A DNA stretch of 64,000 nucleotides from Larkinella bovis (GCF_042655385.1 NZ_JBHSMA010000001.1:1550001-1614000), one strand, 5' to 3'; positions 34,522-42,644 are shown, counted from the first letter of the stretch. Translations and numbers: made by a program. Notes: generated by a model from the letters alone, not told the origin.

Positions 34522-34783
34522 GGTTTAAGGTTAAGTGTGTTAACACTTCCAATTTTGCGGACGACTTCACGCGTGAGTAGGTATTTTGCGCGAAAAAAAT
34601 GCTTGTATTAAGAAATTTAAACTCAAAATTTAGGTAAAAGTATTGTTTGAAAAGTAAAAGACTGTATTTTAGGGAAATACTTTCGACAAGAGAAAAATAA
34701 AGATCTAAAGGTAGTAAGATTATTACCTTTACGGCATCCCAGAAGAATCATGTTTATAATGAAAGCTTAAAAATGGCTTATAA

Positions 34784-35728
34784 ATGTTATTAGTCACAAC
34801 GATAAAAGGCTACACAGAGCTTTACTTTGGTAATATCAAAGAAGTAAAGAATAATTTTATATATTTTGAAGTTGAAGGTATCCAATTTCATTTAAATTTA
34901 TGGCGAGATCATCAATTTAATATAAAATTTAAAAAAATTAAAGAATGGGAAATCGATAGAGTAGTTTTTATGTTTAGTTCATGTTCAAAACCATTAAAAA
35001 AAGAAATAAGATCGATCGATAAGATATTTATAGTGGCTGAAAAAAACTCATTTATTAAATATAGATTTATGGAATTAACGCTTGCTGATCTTCAGAAAAT
35101 AGCAGGTGCTACAGTTAATAAAGAAAAAAAAGTGAATGGATTTCATTATGTAATAACAGCACCATTTATTAGAGATTTAATAAAGGAATTCTTAGAATTT
35201 TATAATGACAAATTAGAAGATAATTCTAAAGAGATTTTTAAGGAATTTGATATCGATAAATATGCAGATAATTATGAGGTTTCTCACAAAATTCAGCATA
35301 CTTATCGACCTGGTGGCGATGACTGGTGTTGGACACATATAAGAAGTAATTTTGAAATTATAGCAACAGATGATTATTTACGAAGTATAACACCTAAAAT
35401 CGATATATCAGAACGATATAATGAGTATAATAGCGGATATCAATGGAAAGATATTTTTATAGATAGCGCAGAACATAAAGCACAAATAAATCAGGCTTAT
35501 ACACTAACTGAAGATGGTAGAAAAATTATTATAGATATATACGATTCTGAAAAACATTTTATGGCTTTCTTTGCTCAAAAAGTAAAAGAACTTGTTAGAC
35601 AATTAGAATTAGATATTTGCAGCCGGGGCGAGCAGAACGTTTCAAAACTTTATTTTCCATTTATTGAATATGTTGAGCAACGAAATAAGTTTAAACATCT
35701 CGATGAAGATTATTCTATTCCTTTATAA
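34784..35728 (+). CDS. Unrecognised 314-aa island protein
   Basis: The protein is AT-rich-coded and rich in Lys, Ile, Asp and Tyr. It has no signal peptide, membrane segment or P-loop. An N-terminal beta-rich part (about 1-90) is followed by a mixed region with 'YRPGGDDWCWTHIRSNFEII' and a C-terminal helix 'FFAQKVKELVRQLELDI'. I do not recognise a family. It lies between an IS copy (left) and an inverted fragment of the same IS (right), and neighbours a nuclease-like gene, so it may be cargo with a defence or stress function; that is context only. Confidence 0.7.
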   Translation: MLLVTTIKGYTELYFGNIKEVKNNFIYFEVEGIQFHLNLWRDHQFNIKFKKIKEWEIDRVVFMFSSCSKPLKKEIRSIDKIFIVAEKNSFIKYRFMELTLADLQKIAGATVNKEKKVNGFHYVITAPFIRDLIKEFLEFYNDKLEDNSKEIFKEFDIDKYADNYEVSHKIQHTYRPGGDDWCWTHIRSNFEIIATDDYLRSITPKIDISERYNEYNSGYQWKDIFIDSAEHKAQINQAYTLTEDGRKIIIDIYDSEKHFMAFFAQKVKELVRQLELDICSRGEQNVSKLYFPFIEYVEQRNKFKHLDEDYSIPL

Positions 35729-35820
35729 TTATAGGTAGGTAATAGGCAATAGTAAAAAATGCCTAGTAATTTGTTCATGTAGCCTACAGTCCTACTATGT
35801 CTCACTAAAAATTGTAAACG

Positions 35821-35953
35821 CGTATCGTTATTTGAGTGATCGTTTACGCACACACAAAGTTAATTTATACGAGTTGGCCTTGTGTGTTTGCGCAGGAATT
35901 TGGAATTTCTATTTGACTAACTAACTGTTAATCACCTTTGCAACAACTCTATT
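35821..35953 (+). mobile_element. Truncated, inverted end of the same IS
   Basis: The 133 bp are nearly identical to the reverse complement of 33561-33693, including the terminal repeat TTGCAACAACTCTATT at 35938-35953. Its inner end breaks off within the transposase coding region near the YRYLSDRLR-encoding part. With the intact copy it brackets the 34784 gene as inverted repeats. Confidence 0.85.
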
Positions 35954-35971
35954 AAACGAATTGAATTTTAA

Positions 35972-36973
35972 TCACTTAAATTTCAATCGGTATTGAATTG
36001 GAGTAAATTCAAATATATCCTCATTTATATTCTTAAATATTTCAACACCACCAGTCTTCTCAGACAAATTAAAATTAAATACTCTATATAAGTAATATTT
36101 ACTTGAATGTATTCTAGAAAAATCTAACTCATTCATTGACATATATAAAACTGTTTTTAAAGGACCTTGTGTTGTTTTAACCTCTATAAACTTTTCTTCT
36201 CCGCTAGGTAAAAAAGATAAAATATCGTATCCAGCCCCATCTCCTTCAATTAATGATATATGACGGACTTTGTCAGCTAAATCAATCCTTCCTACTTTTT
36301 CCAATAAGTTTTTTTCAAACTGGACAATAAAAATCTCTCCTTCTAAACCCAATTCCTTATTTTTAGCATCAATTATAGAATAATCAGGCGTTTTCCTACC
36401 TCTAAAGGTTTTTGTAACAACACCAGCAGTCTTTTGGAATTGTTGGATGTTAGGTTCTGATAATATATTTATCTGTTTATCAATAACATAGTAATCTTCT
36501 TTAAACTTAGTTAAAGAAAGATTCATTTTAATTATTAATTCCGTAGGTATCGGCCAATCTAATAATTGCCACTGAAAATAAACAGGTTTTTCTCTCTCAA
36601 AATCATGAGAAATATACTTAAGTCTCCCTAAATAGTTATAACTTCCTTTCTTGCTGGTTCTCAAGAAAAGATATATTACATTCTTTAATTCATCGTGATT
36701 AATAAATTGTAAAATTTGGGAACTCGTTAAATTTTGACTCGGCTGAGATTGCCAAGATAGCACGCCAAACTCTGTTATTCCTTCATCAAATGTATGCTCA
36801 CCTTGTTGCTGCCCAAATGTCACAAAAAACACAAAGTCACCTGGACGGTTTGGGATTGATACTATACCTTGTAAACCCCATGTACCGGATTGCGGAGTAA
36901 AAACAGTGTGAGGAGAAAAAATACTGTGAACTTCTTTTCTATTATATTCTTCAAAAAGTTGTAGGTTATTCAT
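35972..36973 (-). CDS. DUF3427-like plus DUF3883 nuclease-fold protein; candidate restriction/defence protein
   Basis: The protein is 333 aa. Residues about 60-145 ('FGVLSWQSQPSQN', 'FINHDELKN', 'YLFLRTSKKG', 'YNYLGRLKYISHDF', 'FQWQLLDWP') follow the DUF3427 pattern seen at the C-terminus of restriction-type DEAD/DEAH helicases. Residues about 210-300 ('LEGEIFIVQFEKNLL', 'GRIDLADKVRH', 'GDGAGYDILSF', 'KFIEVKTTQG', 'SSKYYLYRVFNF') are DUF3883, with Asp250 and Glu264-x-Lys266 as the PD-(D/E)XK core. A reader-plus-nuclease arrangement suggests DNA restriction. It is solitary on the minus strand at the right end of the island. Confidence 0.82.
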   Translation of the reverse strand: MNNLQLFEEYNRKEVHSIFSPHTVFTPQSGTWGLQGIVSIPNRPGDFVFFVTFGQQQGEHTFDEGITEFGVLSWQSQPSQNLTSSQILQFINHDELKNVIYLFLRTSKKGSYNYLGRLKYISHDFEREKPVYFQWQLLDWPIPTELIIKMNLSLTKFKEDYYVIDKQINILSEPNIQQFQKTAGVVTKTFRGRKTPDYSIIDAKNKELGLEGEIFIVQFEKNLLEKVGRIDLADKVRHISLIEGDGAGYDILSFLPSGEEKFIEVKTTQGPLKTVLYMSMNELDFSRIHSSKYYLYRVFNFNLSEKTGGVEIFKNINEDIFEFTPIQYRLKFK

Positions 36974-37060
36974 ATGCCACTTTAATAAATAATGCCCAGC
37001 AGGCTTATAAACAATAGTATATTTCAGTTAGTCTAAAGTGATAACTCACTTTCATTCTCA

Positions 37061-37086
37061 AAAGCCTAGTCATACGACTAGGCTTT
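37061..37086 (+). terminator. Intrinsic terminator
   Basis: AAAGCCTAGTC (37061-37071) pairs perfectly with GACTAGGCTTT (37076-37086) around ATAC and is followed by CTTTTT. No + strand gene ends just upstream, so it may be a remnant or insulate the island edge. Confidence 0.65.
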
Positions 37087-37268
37087 CTTTTTATAACTAA
37101 TCCGAGATTAACATTACTATTCGATAGCCTAAAAACACCCAAGAAACGACCTTCTTAGAAAGCAAATAGGGTCATCAAGTACAACTATTGCACAAAATAC
37201 AGATCAACACCCTAAATATCAGATAGTTAACCTTTTGCTGTCAGTTAAACCTAGATACATTTTAAATG

Positions 37269-37303
37269 AAAAACCCCGAAAACAGCGCGTTTTCGGGGTT
37301 TTT
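37269..37303. terminator. Bidirectional intrinsic terminator
   Basis: AAAAACCCCGAAAAC (37269-37283) pairs perfectly with GTTTTCGGGGTTTTT (37289-37303) around AGCGC. The A-run and T-run on either side allow termination in both directions. Confidence 0.75.
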
Positions 37304-37325
37304 GCAGAGGGAGTACACTTAAACA

Positions 37326-37355
37326 AAATAACCTGCTCGAATGAGCAGGTTATTT
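37326..37355 (-). terminator. Terminator of tRNA-Ser
   Basis: AAATAACCTGCTC and GAGCAGGTTATTT form a perfect 13-bp stem with a four-base loop. On the minus strand it follows the tRNA 3' end by 10 nt and runs into TTTTGTTT. Confidence 0.75.
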
Positions 37356-37365
37356 ATAAATCTTG

Positions 37366-37450
37366 CAGAGGAAGAGGGATTCGAACCCCCGGACCTGTTA
37401 CAGTCAACAGTTTTCAAGACTGCCGCGATCGACCACTCCGCCATTCCTCT
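37366..37450 (-). tRNA. tRNA-Ser (anticodon UGA)
   Basis: The 85-nt cloverleaf has a perfect 7-bp acceptor stem (AGAGGAA with TTCCTCT), discriminator G and no encoded CCA. The anticodon loop is CTTGAAA with TGA (plus-strand 37414-37416), the T-loop is TTCGAAT, and a long variable arm is present, as expected for serine. It reads UCA and related codons. Its 3' end faces the AT-rich island, which makes it the probable integration target. Confidence 0.92.
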
Positions 37451-37590
37451 TTGGTCACGTATGTGGCTGCAAAAGTAAGACGGTTTTTTAATTTTGTCAA
37501 CCCTCTCCCCGTAATAATCCCGATTTTTTCGTTCCAAACCCCTAACTTGCCCCCACACAAACAATCCGGAAAGCATCCCGTTGTACGGTT

Positions 37591-37827
37591 ATGTGGACAG
37601 ACGAAAACAACCAGCTCACCCGAACCTTCGTGTTTCGGGACTTCAGCGAAGCCTTCGGGTTCATGACCCGCGTGGCCCTCATCGCCGAAAAAATGAACCA
37701 CCACCCCGAGTGGACCAATACATACAACCGGGTCTCTTTCCGGCTCAGTACCCACGACGCGGGCAACACGGTGACGGAGAAAGACCACGCCCTCGCCCGG
37801 GCGATTGATAAAATTGCGAAAGGGTGA
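37591..37827 (+). CDS. 4a-hydroxytetrahydrobiopterin dehydratase (PCD/DCoH)
   Basis: The protein is 78 aa and compact, with the family motif 'AEKMNHHPEWTNTYN' (the His-His-Pro site) and the C-terminal 'VTEKDHALARAIDKIA'. It dehydrates 4a-hydroxy-tetrahydropterin so that the cofactor of aromatic amino-acid hydroxylases can be recycled. It is cytosolic. It is slightly short at the N-terminus compared with the usual 90-110 residues, where family members have a 'GWxxxx' lead-in; the frame does continue a little upstream without an ATG. The stop codon forms part of the following hairpin repeat. Confidence 0.88.
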   Translation: MWTDENNQLTRTFVFRDFSEAFGFMTRVALIAEKMNHHPEWTNTYNRVSFRLSTHDAGNTVTEKDHALARAIDKIAKG

Positions 37828-37898
37828 AAGAGCGAAAGAGTGAATAGCTCTGCCTGTCTGTATAATCGACAACGCAATTCACTCTTTCACTCATTCGC
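37824..37898. repeat. Hairpin repeat of GAAAGAGY type (element C)
   Basis: Positions 37824-37845 pair with 37877-37898 in 19 of 22 places around a 31-nt interior. The left arm overlaps the TGA stop (37825-37827) of the dehydratase gene and its sequence is nearly that of element B at 3351. It ends 21 nt before the rsmI start. Confidence 0.75.
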
Positions 37899-37919
37899 AC
37901 ATTCACTCACTGCACAACC

Positions 37920-38585
37920 ATGAAACTTTACCTCGTACCCACCCCCATTGGTAACTTAGACGATATCACGCTGCGAGCGGTGAATGTGCTGAAATCGGTC
38001 GACGGGATTCTGGCGGAAGACACCCGGACCTCGGGCATTCTGCTGAAACACCTCGAAATCAGTAAACCGCTCCATAGCTACCACATTTTCAATGAACACC
38101 AGACCGTACAGCGCCTTATTGCGCAACTCAAAACCGGCAAAACCCTGGCGCTGGTGTCGGACGCCGGAACGCCCGCCATCTCGGACCCTGGTTTTCTGCT
38201 CGTGCGCGAATGCCTGAAAAACGAGATTCCGGTCGAATGCCTGCCCGGTGCCACGGCCTTCGTGCCCGCGCTGGTCAACTCAGGCTTGCCCGCCGACCGC
38301 TTTACCTTCGAGGGATTTCTGCCCCACAAAAAAGGCCGCCAGACCCGGCTGACCGAACTGACCAACGAGGAGCGCACGATGATTTTCTACGAATCCCCCC
38401 ACCGGCTGCTGAAAACCCTGACACAGTTTAGTGAGGTATTTGGCCCCGAGCGGCCGGCCAGCGTCTCGCGCGAACTCACCAAATTATTTGAAGAAACGGT
38501 TCGCGGTTCAATCCAGGAAATAATTGCGTACTTTGCCGAAAAAACGATCAAAGGTGAAATCGTCATTGTTGTTCAGGGGAAATAA
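37920..38585 (+). CDS. rsmI: 16S rRNA (cytidine(1402)-2'-O)-methyltransferase
   Basis: The protein is 221 aa, a SAM-dependent tetrapyrrole-methylase fold. Motifs are 'LYLVPTPIGNLDDITLRA', 'GILAEDTRTSGILLKH', 'LALVSDAGTPAISDPGFLL', 'VECLPGATAFVPALVNSGL' and 'FEGFLPHKKGRQ'. It methylates the ribose of C1402 in 16S rRNA. Proteobacterial RsmI is about 280 residues; the shorter form without the C-terminal extension is usual in Bacteroidota. The DUF4105 gene starts within its last codons. Confidence 0.93.
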   Translation: MKLYLVPTPIGNLDDITLRAVNVLKSVDGILAEDTRTSGILLKHLEISKPLHSYHIFNEHQTVQRLIAQLKTGKTLALVSDAGTPAISDPGFLLVRECLKNEIPVECLPGATAFVPALVNSGLPADRFTFEGFLPHKKGRQTRLTELTNEERTMIFYESPHRLLKTLTQFSEVFGPERPASVSRELTKLFEETVRGSIQEIIAYFAEKTIKGEIVIVVQGK

Positions 38586-39843
38586 AGAAAAAAAAGGGAA
38601 GAAAAAACGGACGAAAGGAGGAATCTTCTCTTTTCAGGGTGCCATTTTTACGGTTTTTCTATCCTTCCTCTCTCCTTTCCTTCATTCGTCGTTTTCCCAG
38701 ACCCTTTCTCCGCAGAGCAAAGCCAGCCTCATTACGGTGGCTCCGGGCGATGACCTGTATTCTTCGTTCGGTCACACAGCCATCTGGATCAGTGACCCTC
38801 TGTACGGCATCGACCGGGTTTATAATTACGGAACGTTCGATTTCCGAACCGGTAATTTTTACATCAAATTCCTGCGCGGTACACTGCCGTACATTCTGTC
38901 GGTGTACGAAATGCCACGTATGGTGTACGGCTCCCAACTGGAAAACCGGAGCGTGAAAGAACAGGTTCTGAACCTCTCGGCAGCCCAGCGACAACGGCTA
39001 TTCACACTCCTGGAAACCAACGCCTTACCCGAAAACCGGGAGTATCGGTACAAATTCTATTACGACAACTGTGCCACGCGTCCGCGCGACATGATTGCCC
39101 GGGCCTGCGCCGACAGCCTGCGGTTCCCGAATGTCGTTGACTCCACCCGGTCTTACCGCGACTGGATGAACGACTACCTGACCCGGCAACCCTGGGCGCG
39201 TATGGGCATGAACCTCGGTATTGGTTACCCGGCCGACGAGAAAACATCGTCCTGGGAGGCCATGTATCTGCCCGACAACGTGTTTATCGAAGCGGAACGG
39301 GCGCAACTCAAAACCGCCGACGGTGGCACAACTCCGCTGGTTTCCAGCAGCCAGTTTCTGTTCCGGGCCGTGACCGTGGAAGAAAGCAATGCCTTTCTGA
39401 CCTATTTGCTGTCCCCGGATTTTGTGTTTGCGGCTTTGCTGGTCGTGGTTTTTCTGATTACCCGGCGTCAGCAGAAACAGCAGTCGCGGGGTGTCTGGCT
39501 CGATCGCTGGCTGTTCGGTTTCTCGGGCGTCTGGGGCTGGTTCCTTGTGTTTCTGTGGTTCTTCACCGACCACGGCGTCACGACCTGGAATCCGGCGGTG
39601 TTGTTCCTGATGCCGTTGCATGTTCCGCTGGTATTCTGGGTCACCGGTCGGGGCAGTCGGCAGGCGATCCGGACCTATTTTTTACTAACGATGATCGGCC
39701 TCGTCGCTTTCTTTTTATACGCGTTTGCGCAGGATTATCTCTACGGTTTTAATTTCTTTTTGTTAACCTTACTGTACCGCGCGTTCTACCAGTACCGCTT
39801 TGCAGCCACTCAAACTGAACAGCCAACCTATGCCCAATCGTGA
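38566..39843 (+). CDS. DUF4105 domain membrane protein
   Basis: There is no ATG at the expected place. The TTG at 38566 with AGGTG nine bases before it gives a basic n-region and signal-like 'FTVFLSFLSPFLHSSFS'; a perfect AGGAGG near 38617 without a following usual start codon is odd. The DUF4105 core (about 45-230) has 'GDDLYSSFGHTAIWI' and 'YKFYYDNCATRPRDMI', with Cys and His that suggest a papain-like peptidase fold. Four membrane segments follow (about 280-420). It is probably in the inner membrane with the domain outside. It overlaps rsmI and the next gene. Confidence 0.82.
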   Translation: MLFRGNKEKKGKKKRTKGGIFSFQGAIFTVFLSFLSPFLHSSFSQTLSPQSKASLITVAPGDDLYSSFGHTAIWISDPLYGIDRVYNYGTFDFRTGNFYIKFLRGTLPYILSVYEMPRMVYGSQLENRSVKEQVLNLSAAQRQRLFTLLETNALPENREYRYKFYYDNCATRPRDMIARACADSLRFPNVVDSTRSYRDWMNDYLTRQPWARMGMNLGIGYPADEKTSSWEAMYLPDNVFIEAERAQLKTADGGTTPLVSSSQFLFRAVTVEESNAFLTYLLSPDFVFAALLVVVFLITRRQQKQQSRGVWLDRWLFGFSGVWGWFLVFLWFFTDHGVTTWNPAVLFLMPLHVPLVFWVTGRGSRQAIRTYFLLTMIGLVAFFLYAFAQDYLYGFNFFLLTLLYRAFYQYRFAATQTEQPTYAQS

Positions 39844-40687
39844 TCTCCATCTAGCGCAAATCAGTCAGCAAATCGACGACATCGCCCGGACCGTGGGTGC
39901 TTTTATCCGTCAGGAACGACTGCTGTTTTCGCGCGAAAAGATTGAATATAAAGACGTTAACAACCTGGTTTCGTACGTCGACAAGGAAGCGGAAAAGCAG
40001 ATCGTCGATGCGCTTCATCAACTGTTACCTGAAGCCGGTTTTATTACGGAAGAAGGAACCATTGGCCAGACGGCCAACCAACACGGCCTCAACTGGATCA
40101 TCGACCCGCTCGATGGGACCGCCAATTTTGTGCACGGATTACCGGTTTTTTCGGTCAGCATCGGGCTGGCCAAAGGCAAAATGCCCCTGGCCGGCGTCGT
40201 CTACGATATTACCCGCGACGAATGCTACTCGGCCACGGCTGGCGGGGGCGCCTGGTATTCACGAACCGGCGGAACCCCCGAGTCCATCAGTGTCTCCCCT
40301 GCCACCACCCTGGGCGAAAGCATGGTAGCCACCGGTTTTCCGTACCGAATTCTCGACCGCATTGACCGGTATCTGAAAATATTTGCGACCCTGATCCAGC
40401 GTACCCACGGCATCCGCCGGATGGGTTCGGCCGCCATTGACCTGGCTTACGTCGCCAGTGGCCGGTTTGAAGCCTATTACGAATTTAACCTCAATTGTTG
40501 GGACATGGCCGCCGGGGTGTTGCTGGTGCAGGAAGCGGGCGGTATCGTCACTGATTTCCAGGGTGGCGACGAATTCCTGTTTCGGGGCGATGTGCTGGCC
40601 GGATGCGCCATGCAGCCCGAACTCCTCGCCATCATCGAAGAATACTGGAACAACGAAGGACCGCTGCCGGTTTCGTCTGTTCACTAA
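39830..40687 (+). CDS. Inositol-1-monophosphatase family protein
   Basis: The start at ATG 39830 (285 aa) overlaps the DUF4105 stop by 14 nt; an in-frame start at 39800 is deeper in that gene. Metal-site motifs are 'GFITEEGT', 'WIIDPLDGTANFVHGLPVF' and 'NCWDMAAGVLLVQEAGG'. These bind Mg and catalyse phosphate-ester hydrolysis of inositol phosphates or related polyols. In bacteria members also act as SuhB or histidinol-phosphatase. Substrate is not resolved. The gene ends before a hairpin repeat. Confidence 0.9.
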   Translation: MPNRDLHLAQISQQIDDIARTVGAFIRQERLLFSREKIEYKDVNNLVSYVDKEAEKQIVDALHQLLPEAGFITEEGTIGQTANQHGLNWIIDPLDGTANFVHGLPVFSVSIGLAKGKMPLAGVVYDITRDECYSATAGGGAWYSRTGGTPESISVSPATTLGESMVATGFPYRILDRIDRYLKIFATLIQRTHGIRRMGSAAIDLAYVASGRFEAYYEFNLNCWDMAAGVLLVQEAGGIVTDFQGGDEFLFRGDVLAGCAMQPELLAIIEEYWNNEGPLPVSSVH

Positions 40688-40691
40688 AAGC

Positions 40692-40785
40692 CAGTCTCCG
40701 GTTTTCGGCTTAAAGCGTTGGGTTCTAGGGATCATGTTGGTTTAGTACCGATCTACGTCACCCGAAAACCGCCTGCCGAAAACTG
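40692..40785. repeat. Imperfect hairpin repeat of CGGTTTTCGG type (element D)
   Basis: CGGTTTTCGG region 40699-40708 pairs with CCGAAAACCG at 40762-40771, and CAGT 40692-40695 with ACTG 40782-40785. The arms use the same CGGTTTTCGG word as element H at 60087. The interior is about 50 nt. Confidence 0.5.
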
Positions 40786-40799
40786 AAATTCCTACGTTC

Positions 40800-41783
40800 A
40801 TGCTTCCCATCGTTTTCATCCACACCGGTTATCAGTCGTACCTGGAATATAGTCTGCGGCAAGGCAAGCTGGCAAATCCGGAGTCGGCGGTTTTCCTGCT
40901 CGGTGACGATGCGAACCAAAACCGCTTCCCGTTTGCCCAACACCGCAAGATCAGCGCCCTGAATCCTGCCAGAGCCGATGAGTTTACCCGGATTTACGTC
41001 CATCGGTCCACCAACCCGTACTGGTATGAACTGCTTTGCTTCATTCGCTGGTTTCACGTGCTGGCTTTTATGGAAGAACGGCAGTTGGATGAAGTATTTG
41101 TGGCGGACTCGGACGTCATGATTTACAAGAACGTAGGCCACTATACTCCCTGGTCGCAGCGGTCGGCCGGCCAGCAGGCCGCCTATTGCCTGGTTGGCCA
41201 TCAAACGCCAAATTCGTACAGCTGGTTAGCATCGGGCCATTCGTCGTACTGGACCCGCCAAGGGCTTTCCGATTTTTGCGATTACCTGTTGTCCACGTAC
41301 CGGACGACCACCGATCAGGCCCGCCTGGAGGAGAAATGGCAGTATCACGGGAAAAACCGGCTAGCGGGCGGGGTATCTGATATGGCACTGCTGTACCTCT
41401 ACGCCCTTGATCATCCCGGGCGGGTCATCAACCTGCTGCCCCCCTTAGCCTCTTCCGGGCAGCGCCTGAAAGAGGTTTTCGACCTCAATATCAGCATTCC
41501 GCATAACTACGCTGAAAACGAATACGATCAGGATATTCATGGGCTGAAGAAGGTGCAGTCGGAAGCGTTGCAGTACGTCGGTTACAACCGGATTTTAAAA
41601 GAAACCTGTATCTTTAATACCCTCCACTTTCAGGGACTGAGCAAACGATACATCCACCAATTCTATCAGGGGACGGATTTACGGCTGCATCAGTTCGGCC
41701 AGGAACTTTCGCACCGGCTGGCTCCGGTTTTGGCTCCGGTTCGTCGGCTGAAAAGTGGCTTACAACGAATTCTAAACAAGTGA
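40800..41783 (+). CDS. Glycosyltransferase-like protein with DxD motif
   Basis: The protein is 327 aa. The N-terminus 'MLPIVFIHTGYQSYLEYSL' and 'LDEVFVADSDVMIYKN' (Asp-Ser-Asp) fit a GT-A nucleotide-sugar site, and the general layout resembles the glycosyltransferase-like genes of the polysaccharide locus at 6399 and 9367, though sequence similarity is low. No membrane segment. It lies outside the main cluster and is followed 4 nt later by a DinB-like gene. Exact role is unknown. Confidence 0.6.
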   Translation: MLPIVFIHTGYQSYLEYSLRQGKLANPESAVFLLGDDANQNRFPFAQHRKISALNPARADEFTRIYVHRSTNPYWYELLCFIRWFHVLAFMEERQLDEVFVADSDVMIYKNVGHYTPWSQRSAGQQAAYCLVGHQTPNSYSWLASGHSSYWTRQGLSDFCDYLLSTYRTTTDQARLEEKWQYHGKNRLAGGVSDMALLYLYALDHPGRVINLLPPLASSGQRLKEVFDLNISIPHNYAENEYDQDIHGLKKVQSEALQYVGYNRILKETCIFNTLHFQGLSKRYIHQFYQGTDLRLHQFGQELSHRLAPVLAPVRRLKSGLQRILNK

Positions 41784-41787
41784 CGTC

Positions 41788-42324
41788 ATGGCAGACCTTG
41801 AAGCGCTTCAGTACCCCATCGGCCGGTTTTCATCCGGCAACAGCTACACGTTCGAACAAACGCAGGAACACATTGCGGCCATTGCGGTTTTCCCGCATAA
41901 CCTGACCGAACTGGTGGGCAAATGGGGCGACAACCGACTCGACACCCCCTATCGTCCCGGCGGCTGGACCGTCCGGCAACTCGTGCACCACGTCGCCGAC
42001 AGCCACATGAATGCCTACATCCGGACCAAACTCGCCCTGACCGAAACCGTGCCGACCATCAAACCGTACGACGAAACCGAATGGGCCAAACTGCCCGATT
42101 CCCGGCTTTCCATTGCGCCCTCGCTGGTGATCCTCAGCAACCTGCACCAGCGTTGGGTGGCGGTGCTGGACCCGCTGACCGACGAACAACTTCAGCGGAC
42201 GTATTTTCACCCGGAAAGCCAAAAAGAGTTTACACTCTCCGAAGTCCTCGCCAACTACGCCTGGCACTGTGAACACCACTACCAACACGCCTACCAGCTT
42301 GCCCTCCGGAACCAATGGGTTTAA
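41788..42324 (+). CDS. YfiT/BstA-type DinB-superfamily metal-dependent protein
   Basis: The protein is 178 aa with 'YRPGGWTVRQLVHHVADSH' (first metal His) and 'NYAWHCEHHYQHAYQL' (two further His), the three-His nickel/zinc site of the YfiT/BstA group. The opening 'LQYPIGRFS' is also typical. Related enzymes are bacillithiol S-transferases that detoxify electrophiles; many Bacteroidota make bacillithiol. The exact substrate cannot be inferred. It is followed by a hairpin repeat. Confidence 0.88.
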   Translation: MADLEALQYPIGRFSSGNSYTFEQTQEHIAAIAVFPHNLTELVGKWGDNRLDTPYRPGGWTVRQLVHHVADSHMNAYIRTKLALTETVPTIKPYDETEWAKLPDSRLSIAPSLVILSNLHQRWVAVLDPLTDEQLQRTYFHPESQKEFTLSEVLANYAWHCEHHYQHAYQLALRNQWV

Positions 42325-42325
42325 T

Positions 42326-42446
42326 TAGGAGTTATGAGTGATGAATGAAGAGTTATGAGTTGGCGGACGCATGCTGTTCCTGCGGAGCTAACCGCCGGGC
42401 AGCCCCGTCACAACTCTTAACTCATCTTTCTTAATTCATCACTCCT
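42326..42446. repeat. Inverted repeat of GAGTTATGAGT type (element E)
   Basis: The left arm 42326-42362 and right arm 42407-42446 pair over 11/11 (GAGTGATGAAT) and 12/13 (GAGTTATGAGTTG versus GAGTTAAGAGTTG) with bulges. The interior 42362-42405 shares AGTTGGC, CGCAT, GCGGA and TAAC-GC with element A and GGAGCTAAC with element H. Confidence 0.65.
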
Positions 42447-42447
42447 T

Positions 42448-42618
42448 ATGCAAGAGCTTCTCATCGGTCTGCTATTTCTGGCTGCGCTGGCTTATCTGGG
42501 CTGGCGGGGATGGAAAAGTTTTGCCCGGAAAGAAGCCGGTTGTGCGAAGGGATGCGGCTGTGCGACCGACGTCAAAACGCCGTCAATTAACAAATCAGGG
42601 CACTTACCAGTTAACTAG
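42448..42618 (+). CDS. FeoB-associated Cys-rich membrane protein
   Basis: A 56-aa protein: one N-terminal membrane segment (ELLIGLLFLAALAYLGWRGW), then a basic stretch and Cys-rich tail 'GCAKGCGCATD'. This is the pattern of the FeoB-associated family (PF12669), small partners of the ferrous-iron transporter. No feoA or feoB is in the window, so it is an orphan here. The start codon lies directly at the end of element E. The CxxxCxC motif suggests metal binding. Confidence 0.8.
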   Translation: MQELLIGLLFLAALAYLGWRGWKSFARKEAGCAKGCGCATDVKTPSINKSGHLPVN

Positions 42619-42644
42619 TCGGTACCAAGTTTTCCTGGCCCGAC

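Larger units (their letters stand above)
36974..37365. other. Right junction of the island, terminators only
   Basis: No supported gene. The stretch contains three strong stem-loops (37061-37086, 37269-37303, 37326-37355) and a short repeat TTGCAGAGG at 37302-37310 that recurs at the tRNA 3' end (37363-37371). AT-rich island DNA ends here. Confidence 0.6.

Noticed and set aside
37302..37371. The TTGCAGAGG pair as present-day attL/attR
   Set aside because: The copies are only 61 bp apart and both lie at the right edge, so they cannot bound the island.
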